Shown here one piece after another: positions 56,703-64,000 of a stretch of 64,000 bases of DNA; within the stretch, counting starts at the first letter, position 1, and each line of letters opens with the position of its first letter. The notes beneath the pieces were generated by a model. That model was given only the letters and a program-made list of their open reading frames with translations. It ran no database searches and was not told the DNA's origin. The position numbers and the translations under genes are program-made. The stretch lies in contig NZ_CP022684.1 of the NCBI RefSeq assembly GCF_002863865.1, positions 1,335,001-1,399,000 of the forward strand, in the 5' to 3' direction. Source of the stretch: Ketobacter alkanivorans. GTDB lineage: Bacteria; Pseudomonadota; Gammaproteobacteria; Pseudomonadales; Ketobacteraceae.

Positions 56703-59012
56703 TTACCCATGACGCTGAGGTAACCATACCGAAAAAACCGTCAGCTTTCCTGGTTCGCTGGTAACGCTGACGGTACCCTTGTGGAGTTCGACCAACTCCT
56801 TAGTGAGCGCTAGCCCTAACCCTGTACCTTCGGGATTGAGCTTTTCTTCTCGGCCGACTTTCTGGAACTTGTTAAATAGTTTTTCTATGTCATCCGGTGC
56901 AATACCAATGCCGGTATCCTCAACTCTAAGCTCCACTCCAGGCACTTTCTGAACGCTTTTCTCAACCAGGCATATCTTGATCTCACCACCCACGGTAAAC
57001 TTAACTGCGTTTGCCATCAGGTTTATGATCACCTGCCTCAACCGCGTTGCATCCGCCTCAATCAAACCATGAAACTCACACTCAAGCTGCACACTGGTTC
57101 CTTTAGCCTCAGCCATTGGTAAAAATTGATTTTTCGTTTCCGCCAACATCTCGTCAAGCGCTACCTGCGTTAAGGAAAGCTCCAGCTTACCCAAATCCAG
57201 CTTACTAATATCCAGTAGGTTATTGATCAGCCCAAGCAGGTGATTGGCATTACGATCAACAACGGCAAGCGCATCAAGACTGCGCTCATCCAGCCTGCTT
57301 GCAGACCGATTCATCACTCTGCGCGTAAATCCAATTACGGAATTGAGAGGCGTCCTGAGTTCATGAGACATACTCGCCAGGAACTCGGTCTTGGCCATAC
57401 TGGCTTTCTCCGCGGCTTCTTTGGCTAACGCCAACTCGCAGGTTTTAATTTTCACTTGATCCTCTATTGTACGTTGACGCGTAATCATGGTTAGCAAAAC
57501 GGCCTCCAGCATAGCAACATACAACAACCCACAAATCAAAATCAGGTAGCTCTGCCAAAAAGATACGCGCGTCATAATGCCATAAGTGGCCATCAGCTCA
57601 ATGCTAATTACACGATCCAAGAAGCTGAAACGGGATGACCATTCAACAGGAAGCTCTCGCTTATCGTTGCCATGCAGCAATACTGGATTATCAGAATCGG
57701 TGACATCAACCAAGCGAAGTGACTCGGCCACCCCATCCCCGGATATAGCACGCTTTAACAAGTCATCCACCCTAAACAAAACCTGAATTACTCCGTCATA
57801 TTTCTGGCTATCTGGCGCTTTCACTGGCGCCGACAGAATATAGGAAAGCTCGGACTTTTTATGCTGAACGAGTGACACAGGAACACTGGCTTGCACTGAA
57901 CCGGTTCTCAGCAATCGGGATGCATCACCCCGGTGCGGCAACGCCAACACGTCCAACCCAAGCACTTGCTCATTACCCTCTAGGGGGTAGACATATGTGA
58001 TAGGAAGATACTCTGCACGATCCCTGCTAACAACCAAGCGTCGGTCAATATCGGGCTCACGAATTTCAAACCCTGCGACACCCGTTTCTCTGACTGCGCT
58101 GACAAAGCTCGTTCGATCATCCCCCATGACTAAAGGCAGCCATTGCACAGCAAGAATCGCGGGATGCTGTTCTACAAGAGGGGAAAAGAATGTGTTGAAC
58201 CCAGCTGAAGACACGTGATCACTGGCCGAAAAAAAGCTCGTCGCAGCGTTCAGAATGACACGCACCTCATTAATATTGAGAGCAAGAACCGCCTCGAATT
58301 GATGACCAATTTCTGCGATTTGAGTGCGCCTATTTGCTTGCTCAGCTGATCTCACAAAAATAAACGAGGCGATTACCAACATTAAAAATATGATTGGCAA
58401 GGCAACGGATTGCCATATCCGGCTGCTTGACGTTGGGCTCCAGGTCAACACCCTTACAACAAACGGAGCAATCACCAGCGCCCCGACAGAGTCACCTACC
58501 CACCAAACAATCCAGTTATTAAACCATCCAGCCCAAGGAACAATGCCGAACAGCCCAAGCATAACGGAGCCATTAATAGAGTTTATTAAACAACTGGCCG
58601 GGCCGACAATTAATAAGAATTGGAGAACTTGGACTCCGTTGGTTAACTGGCTGGGCAATAGATTCAAACGTAATAGCATATGGCTGGCGATAGCTGCCTG
58701 CGCCAACGCCCCACAAGAGACAACGGAAGCAAAAGCTATTTGTTGCAGATCGATGGGGATTCCCTGACTCAACGATACGTTAAGGTTAGCAATAAGCGCC
58801 CCAAGCCACACACCTGGATAGACCGCCCGCCCGAAGACCACCACAAACCCTAACGCAATACCAGCTGACGGCCACACTGGTGTTGCAAAATCTGGAGGAA
58901 TTGCGAGCAGCTCAGTCCCTAGAGCAAATCCCCAATACAGAAGCACTAACAATATGTTTCGACTGATGTTTCTGCTCACTACCTGAAGCCGCTCTCTATT
59001 TGATCCAACCAA
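56703..59012 (-). CDS. MASE1-CHASE sensor histidine kinase
   Basis: A 769-residue membrane kinase. An N-terminal MASE1 domain (about 15-195, eight hydrophobic segments, PPDFATPVWPSAGIALG), another helix near 205, a periplasmic CHASE domain (about 235-460, LALNINEVRVILNAATSFFSAS), helix near 490, coiled coil, HisKA with His550 in SMSHELRTPLNSVIGFTRR, and an HATPase with NAVKFT, DTGIGI and GTGLGLALT. No receiver domain, unlike the other two kinases of this class in the window. CHASE often binds small ligands. The TTG start at 59012 is uncertain; GTG at 58979 is an alternative. Confidence 0.88.
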   Translation of the reverse strand: MVGSNRERLQVVSRNISRNILLVLLYWGFALGTELLAIPPDFATPVWPSAGIALGFVVVFGRAVYPGVWLGALIANLNVSLSQGIPIDLQQIAFASVVSCGALAQAAIASHMLLRLNLLPSQLTNGVQVLQFLLIVGPASCLINSINGSVMLGLFGIVPWAGWFNNWIVWWVGDSVGALVIAPFVVRVLTWSPTSSSRIWQSVALPIIFLMLVIASFIFVRSAEQANRRTQIAEIGHQFEAVLALNINEVRVILNAATSFFSASDHVSSAGFNTFFSPLVEQHPAILAVQWLPLVMGDDRTSFVSAVRETGVAGFEIREPDIDRRLVVSRDRAEYLPITYVYPLEGNEQVLGLDVLALPHRGDASRLLRTGSVQASVPVSLVQHKKSELSYILSAPVKAPDSQKYDGVIQVLFRVDDLLKRAISGDGVAESLRLVDVTDSDNPVLLHGNDKRELPVEWSSRFSFLDRVISIELMATYGIMTRVSFWQSYLILICGLLYVAMLEAVLLTMITRQRTIEDQVKIKTCELALAKEAAEKASMAKTEFLASMSHELRTPLNSVIGFTRRVMNRSASRLDERSLDALAVVDRNANHLLGLINNLLDISKLDLGKLELSLTQVALDEMLAETKNQFLPMAEAKGTSVQLECEFHGLIEADATRLRQVIINLMANAVKFTVGGEIKICLVEKSVQKVPGVELRVEDTGIGIAPDDIEKLFNKFQKVGREEKLNPEGTGLGLALTKELVELHKGTVSVTSEPGKLTVFSVWLPQRHG

Positions 59013-59177
59013 GACCCAACGCCTGATCCTACACTAAGAATAGCAGTGGAATTACTACTCAACCCCCAAAAAACCCGTAAAACCTGTTCACATACAAGAC
59101 CAGCTATAACCGGTAGAACTTAGCAAACATAACCGTTATGAGCTATACAGGAAAGAATATTCATAAAGGAGCTACCC

Positions 59178-59891
59178 ATGCCAGCCAGGACACAGATGAT
59201 AGTAGCAGCCAGCGCCCTCCTACTATCCATTTCCGCAGAGGCCAAGCAACTCTGGAGTACGTTCAGTTTGACTTACCTCTATGGTGAACACTATGAGCTG
59301 GGAGCAGATACCAGGGAGGTGCTTACCGTAGAACACGCCAGCACCCACAACTGGGGAGACAATTTCTTTTTTCTTGACCATACAACGGCTGACGACAACA
59401 CCATTAGCAATTATTTTGAACTGTCCCCCCGCTTGAGCCTGAGCTATCTAAGTGGCTCCAGCCTCTCCACTGGAGTTGCGAAAGATTTTTACCTGGCGAG
59501 CACTCTGGAAGGAGGCAACTTCAACAACTATCTTTTGGGTTTGGGAACCAAGCTAGACGTACCCGGCTTTCAGTTTGTGAATATCAACCTCTACCACGTC
59601 AATAACGATCTATGGGATGATGATCAACAGATCACTATCAACTGGGCAGCTCCATTCTCCATTGGCAGAGGCGTTTTCCTCTATGACGGTTTTATTGACT
59701 ATTCGACTGCATCCGACACCAACGCTAAAGAAATGAACTTTACATCTCAACTAAAATGGGACATCGCCTCATTACTGAGTGCAGAATCCCCATTCTATCT
59801 AGGTATTGAATACGCGTACTGGATCAACAAATACGGCGTCGACGGTGTGGATGAGAACAATGCCAATCTGTTATTGAAATGGCATTTTTAG
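59178..59891 (+). CDS. Tsx/OmpK-like outer membrane channel protein
   Basis: A 237-residue outer membrane barrel with a signal peptide (to about residue 22, AEAK) and alternating strands ending in the C-terminal aromatic NLLLKWHF. It belongs to the nucleoside-specific channel family (Tsx, OmpK); the strand WSTFSLTYLYGEHYE and NWGDNFFFLDHT fit. The natural solute is likely a nucleoside, inferred; a guanine deaminase lies 3 kb away. AAAGGAG precedes the ATG. Divergent from the MASE1 kinase. Confidence 0.85.
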   Translation: MPARTQMIVAASALLLSISAEAKQLWSTFSLTYLYGEHYELGADTREVLTVEHASTHNWGDNFFFLDHTTADDNTISNYFELSPRLSLSYLSGSSLSTGVAKDFYLASTLEGGNFNNYLLGLGTKLDVPGFQFVNINLYHVNNDLWDDDQQITINWAAPFSIGRGVFLYDGFIDYSTASDTNAKEMNFTSQLKWDIASLLSAESPFYLGIEYAYWINKYGVDGVDENNANLLLKWHF

Positions 59892-59901
59892 GTGTAACCC
59901 C

Positions 59902-62898
59902 TTAGCCATTGCTGGCTTTTAGCGATTCATAACCGAGATAGCCTGCTAATGCACGCTGCAATGTCTCATAACCCACCGGTTTGGATAGGTGTTCATTCAT
60001 ACCTGCGGCAATGGCTTTCTCTTTGTGCTCCCGCAGAACATGCGCGGTGAGTGCAATGATGGGGACAGGTGGTAAATTCTTGCGCTGTTCATAACGCCTG
60101 ATTTGAGATGCCGCACTGTATCCATCCAGTACCGGCATTTCACAATCCATCAACACCAAATCAAAATGGCACTCTGCTTGAGTCATCATATCCACCGCCT
60201 GCTGGCCATTTTCAGCATATTGAAGGTTCAAACCCATTTTCCTCAACAAGCCTGACACGACCATCTGATTGACTTTGTTATCCTCTACAACCAGAACCGT
60301 TTTGTCGGTAAACAAACTGGCTTTGGCATCCATGCGCTCTATGTCCGGCAGATAGCTAACACTGGAAAGCTGTAATAGAACCTGATGCAACATTCGGGGA
60401 GCGAATGGCTTCTGTAGACACAGCACATGCTCGGTGCATGGCGGCATACTGTAACGCCGCACTGATTCCATTGTAGTGACCACAACAAATTTTGGAGAGT
60501 TTATCTCCTTGCATCGACTAATGTCGGCAACAGTCTGAAGCGCGTCTTGTTTATGATCCAGGATCACGTATTCCACTGGATGTCCCTGCCGTGTTTCATA
60601 GCGCAACATCTCCATTGCTTGCTTGCTGTTAGAAGCCAGCAGCGATGTCATGCCCCATTCCCGCATTTGCTCAGACATTATTTGTGATAGGGACGCCCCC
60701 GTATCAATCAACAAAACCTTCTTGTTGTGCAGCGTTGTCAATGACAGTTCATGCGCTTGTATATAGTCACGGCTGGCTGGCTGGCATTCGATATTGAACC
60801 AGAATCGGCTGCCCCTGCCTGGCGTACTCACAACACCGATGTCGCCCCCCATTAGCTCCGACAGTTTCTTAGATATACTGAGCCCCAACCCCGTACCACC
60901 AAACTGTCGTGTCACACTGAGATCAGCCTGGTTGAACGCTTTAAACAATCTTCTTTGTGCTTTGTGCTCTATACCGATCCCCGTATCAACTACGTCGAAT
61001 CGAAGATGATACGCACTTTGATCTCGAATCGGCGCTGATGATGACACCCGCAAACTGACATGCCCCTGGTCAGTAAACTTGAAGGCATTAGCCATCAGGT
61101 TCAGCAGCACCTGTCGCAACCTGGTTGGATCCGCTTTTATATAGCGAGGTGTACCAGGAGCGAATGAACATAAAAGCTCAAGCCCCTTTGCTTCAGCATT
61201 AGCAGAGAAAAAAGCGATGCATTCCTGACAAAGCTGATCGAGATCAACGTCAGCATCTTTAAGCTCAAGATTGCCTTCTGCAATTTTTGCGTAATCCATG
61301 ATATCGTCAATGATTCCCAACAAAGCCTTGCCAGATTGCGCGATTGTCGATACGTAGTGCGCTTGAATGTCATCCAGCCTGGTATCCCGCATCAGCTCTG
61401 ACATACCCAAGACTCCATTCAACGGCGTTCGTATTTCATGGCTCATGGTTGCCAGGAATCGACTTTTAGCATCATTCTCTGCCTGAGCCTGCACCAAGTT
61501 TTGCCGAACCTTGAGATCATCTACCGCAGCGTGAAACTTAAGCTCTAGAAATCGTTTATGCTCTTCACGCGCCCGTTTTTCATTACTTACTGCGTTTTTT
61601 TGTGCCTCCAGTTTAGCGCGACGCTCTTCATTGATACGATCCGCCAGCGCAAACGAGAACAGTATCACCTCTACGGCTGAGGCGACTTGCACAGAGTATT
61701 TAATTAACGTCGTGCTTGGTAAAACCCCGAATTTACTCAAGCCTGTTACAAAAACGGATGACAGCAATACTGTCCATGCCAACACAAAAAAACGCGCCGC
61801 GCGAACACCAAGATGCATCAGATAAAATCCGCAACAAATAACGATTAAGGCCGTAGGCATGCCAACAACAGAAACCAGTATCGTGCTGGTTCGTGGGCCC
61901 AACACAAACGCCAATAAAAACACCAACGTAAAACACAACGCCAATACAGAGAACACGTTGTGGATATAAGGAGTGTTAACGCGGGTATTAAGTAACGAGA
62001 TAGCAAACAAGGTACCCATCAAGCCAAACACAGATAAGCTGGCGGGAATGGCAATGGTATTAATCCAAGGGTAATCAGCCCAAAGAAACTGGAAGCCTAT
62101 GCCTTGTACCGATGCCACATAAAAGGAGCACCCGAACGCAGCGCCAATGTAGTACAGATAACTTACATGGCGCACGCTCAAATAGATAAAAAGATTGTAC
62201 AGCACCATCACTAAAATAATGCCATAGTAAAGCCCTTGCCCCACCATGATCGATTGCTGCTCATCGAAGTAATGGTCGTAATCCCGAAGCTTAATTGGTG
62301 CCCCCAATGAGCTAGTGGACTCAATGCGAATATACGCCGTTACAAACTCCCCCGGCTCCAGTAACAACGGCACCATAAAGTTGTTGGCATCGACTGGCCG
62401 CTGATTGAAAGGGTAGGCGTCACCCAAATGCCACTCCTGCGCAACCCCCTCATTTTTAATAATATGTATTTCAACCAGATCCAGCAGCGGGTACTGCACT
62501 TCTAACAATAATTTCTGTCGGACGCTGCCAACATTGCGAACCGGTAGACGCACCCAGAGGATATCCGAGCTGTATCCAAAGAAAGGGGATTCGCTCTGGC
62601 TTTGAAACCAGTCCTGGCGCGGCAACGCCCTAACATCAGACAGATTGAGAATGCCTTGCTTATCGAGATAATATTCGGCAATGGGGCTGGCACTGAGGGA
62701 GGTGAATTCATCGGCAACGTTGGCAACGGTGCGCGCAGACAGAACCTGAAACGGAAGGCAAAGAAGCAGCAGCAGGCCAACGCAAGTGCGCCCGCAACAA
62801 ATCAACCAATTTATATCCCTATGAGTGCTTTCCCTACTTAAGCTGCCTGCCACGTAACGCAAGTGTGCCCTACCAGTCCGTCTGCTTTTTGATTCCAT
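59902..62898 (-). CDS. 7TMR-DISM hybrid sensor histidine kinase with two receiver-like domains
   Basis: A 998-residue relative of the 6460-9162 kinase. Order: signal anchor (about 30-55), 7TMR-DISMED2 domain (about 65-205), seven membrane helices (about 215-420), coiled coil, HisKA with His487 in [15 protein letters not shown], HATPase ([23 protein letters not shown]), a first receiver-like domain (about 725-845, Asp781 in [12 protein letters not shown] lysine, only one acidic-pocket Asp), and a canonical C-terminal receiver with Asp918 in [15 protein letters not shown] 62898 is chosen; a TTG seven codons earlier is possible. It converges on the Tsx-like gene. Confidence 0.9.
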   Translation of the reverse strand: MESKSRRTGRAHLRYVAGSLSRESTHRDINWLICCGRTCVGLLLLLCLPFQVLSARTVANVADEFTSLSASPIAEYYLDKQGILNLSDVRALPRQDWFQSQSESPFFGYSSDILWVRLPVRNVGSVRQKLLLEVQYPLLDLVEIHIIKNEGVAQEWHLGDAYPFNQRPVDANNFMVPLLLEPGEFVTAYIRIESTSSLGAPIKLRDYDHYFDEQQSIMVGQGLYYGIILVMVLYNLFIYLSVRHVSYLYYIGAAFGCSFYVASVQGIGFQFLWADYPWINTIAIPASLSVFGLMGTLFAISLLNTRVNTPYIHNVFSVLALCFTLVFLLAFVLGPRTSTILVSVVGMPTALIVICCGFYLMHLGVRAARFFVLAWTVLLSSVFVTGLSKFGVLPSTTLIKYSVQVASAVEVILFSFALADRINEERRAKLEAQKNAVSNEKRAREEHKRFLELKFHAAVDDLKVRQNLVQAQAENDAKSRFLATMSHEIRTPLNGVLGMSELMRDTRLDDIQAHYVSTIAQSGKALLGIIDDIMDYAKIAEGNLELKDADVDLDQLCQECIAFFSANAEAKGLELLCSFAPGTPRYIKADPTRLRQVLLNLMANAFKFTDQGHVSLRVSSSAPIRDQSAYHLRFDVVDTGIGIEHKAQRRLFKAFNQADLSVTRQFGGTGLGLSISKKLSELMGGDIGVVSTPGRGSRFWFNIECQPASRDYIQAHELSLTTLHNKKVLLIDTGASLSQIMSEQMREWGMTSLLASNSKQAMEMLRYETRQGHPVEYVILDHKQDALQTVADISRCKEINSPKFVVVTTMESVRRYSMPPCTEHVLCLQKPFAPRMLHQVLLQLSSVSYLPDIERMDAKASLFTDKTVLVVEDNKVNQMVVSGLLRKMGLNLQYAENGQQAVDMMTQAECHFDLVLMDCEMPVLDGYSAASQIRRYEQRKNLPPVPIIALTAHVLREHKEKAIAAGMNEHLSKPVGYETLQRALAGYLGYESLKASNG

Positions 62899-62972
62899 CT
62901 TCTTTTTAGAATAGACCAAGTCACTGCCAATATGTCCATATTTGAACTCGAGGGGCGATTTTTAAACACCTA

Positions 62973-64000
62973 TCAGCCGACCTTGCCCCGAAAGTGCACG
63001 CAACGGCCAGCAGAAAATGTTTGCTCCACTACCCGATCATCAGCCAATACGTTGAGAACAAAGACTTTTTCCTGAATGGTACGACAGTGCTGCATACGAA
63101 AAGCCAGTAACGGCGTAGCCTCAAGATCCAGCACGACAAAATCTGCTTCGTTGCCGACTCGAAAGCTGCCAATGCGGTCCGCCAAGTCTAATGCGACCGC
63201 GCCCCCCAAGGTGGCCATATAAAGCGCCTGCATCGGCTCCAGCGTGCCGCCCTGCAACTGTTGGATCTTGTAGGCTTCATCCATGGTTCTGAACAACGAA
63301 AAGCTGGTGCCCGCTCCCACGTCGGTGCCCAAGGATACCGTCACTCCAAACTCGTGTAATCTCTTCAGATTTAACAAACCTGACCCCAAAAATAAATTTG
63401 AAGTGGGGCAATGAGCCACCGCCGCACCGGACTGAGCGAGCTTGTTACATTCTTCGTCACACAGATGAATACCATGGGCAAAGATGCTGCGCTTACCCAC
63501 TAACCCTTCACGATAATAAACATCCAGGTAGTTTTGCGACGATGGAAACAATGCCTTAACCCAAGCTACCTCCTCCTCGCTCTCTGCAAGGTGAGTATGA
63601 AGGTACAGATCTGGATATTCCTTCAGGAGCTGCCCGGCTTTCTCCAACTGATGCCGAGTGCTGGTAGGCGCAAAACGCGGCGTCACCGCATATTGGAGCC
63701 GGTCAACGTTATGCCACCGCTCAATCAACCCAAGGGATTCCTGATAGCCGGTCTCCGCCGAATCACAGAGTTCATCAGGGGCATTTCGATCCATCATCAC
63801 CTTGCCGGCAATCATTCTAAGCCCCCTATCCTGGGCCTCATGAAAAAACGCATCCACAGATGCGGGATGAACCGTGCCAAACACCAACGCGGTGGTCGTG
63901 CCATTGCGCAGTAGCTCTTCCAGAAAAAATGCCGCTACTTTCCGGCCATAGCGAGAATCGGAAAACCTGGCCTCAACCGGAAAGGTGTAATTATTGAGCC
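62973..64000 (-). CDS. guaD: Guanine deaminase (5' end outside window)
   Basis: Zinc hydrolase that converts guanine to xanthine in purine breakdown. The frame is open to the window edge; the visible 342 codons start LNNYTFPVEARFSDS and contain LLRNGTTTALVFGTVHP, HTHLAESEEE, FAHGIHLCDEE and SLGTDVGAGTSFS, which hold the later metal and substrate ligands. The N-terminal HxH metal pair must lie beyond the edge. An internal start at the FGTVHP point is not credible since homology continues upstream. Confidence 0.93.
   Translation of the reverse strand, partial: LNNYTFPVEARFSDSRYGRKVAAFFLEELLRNGTTTALVFGTVHPASVDAFFHEAQDRGLRMIAGKVMMDRNAPDELCDSAETGYQESLGLIERWHNVDRLQYAVTPRFAPTSTRHQLEKAGQLLKEYPDLYLHTHLAESEEEVAWVKALFPSSQNYLDVYYREGLVGKRSIFAHGIHLCDEECNKLAQSGAAVAHCPTSNLFLGSGLLNLKRLHEFGVTVSLGTDVGAGTSFSLFRTMDEAYKIQQLQGGTLEPMQALYMATLGGAVALDLADRIGSFRVGNEADFVVLDLEATPLLAFRMQHCRTIQEKVFVLNVLADDRVVEQTFSAGRCVHFRGKVG

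Overview
The window looks like a chromosomal segment of a gammaproteobacterium related to Pseudomonas, Marinobacter or Hahella. The main reason is gene order. From memory, two Pseudomonas aeruginosa neighbourhoods are reproduced almost gene for gene: msrQ-msrP-pssA-ilvC-ilvN-ilvI, and clpB-pgeF-rluD-bamD-pilS-pilR-thiO-fimT-fimU-pilV-pilW-pilX-pilY1-pilE-ispH-fkpB-lspA-ileS-ribF-murJ-rpsT-proB-obgE-rpmA-rplU-ispB-tRNA-Pro. A PEP-CTERM protein and several large 7TMR-DISM/MASE1 sensor kinases fit a free-living aquatic or soil bacterium rather than a host-restricted one. The species cannot be fixed from the sequence alone.

Region by region. 1-5949: periplasmic methionine sulfoxide reductase (msrP, with a fragment of msrQ), phosphatidylserine synthase and the branched-chain amino acid operon ilvI-ilvN-ilvC (minus strand), with a long structured leader before ilvI. 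5950-9162: a small DUF4124 protein facing a hybrid histidine kinase. 9261-16405: clpB with a heat-shock-type promoter, pgeF-rluD, divergent bamD, then nadE. 16516-19752: PP0621-family protein, pilS and pilR. 19761-37415: thiO, then a 16-kb type IV pilus minor-pilin region holding two complete tandem sets of pilV-pilW-pilX-pilY1 with pilin genes, two FimT/FimU-type pseudopilins at its ends, and a PEP-CTERM protein. One PilY1 is about 600 residues longer than its paralogue because of an Ala/Asp/Gln-rich coiled-coil insert. 37621-49967: a housekeeping block (ispH, fkpB, lspA, ileS, ribF, murJ, rpsT, proB, obgE, rpmA, rplU, ispB).

49982-55638: a tRNA-Pro(CGG) gene whose 3' end serves as the attachment site of a compact 5.6-kb integrative element. 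It is bounded by an 18-bp direct repeat and carries a P4-type tyrosine integrase, repeated GGGGGTAT arm-like sites at both ends, an AlpA-type regulator behind strong palindromes, several small DNA-binding or unknown proteins, and a HigB/HigA-like toxin-antitoxin pair with a doubled 20-bp operator. No capsid, primase or conjugation gene is visible. 55799-64000: a lipoprotein-type alpha/beta hydrolase, a MASE1-CHASE histidine kinase, a Tsx/OmpK-like outer-membrane channel, a 7TMR-DISM hybrid kinase and a guanine deaminase cut by the window edge.

The genes most likely to work together are PilS/PilR with the pilus cluster, although no sigma-54 site was found here, and the two PilY1-minor pilin sets, which could prime and tip two versions of the pilus. 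The two most unusual parts are the duplicated pilus-tip cluster with the coiled-coil PilY1, and the small tRNA-Pro element.
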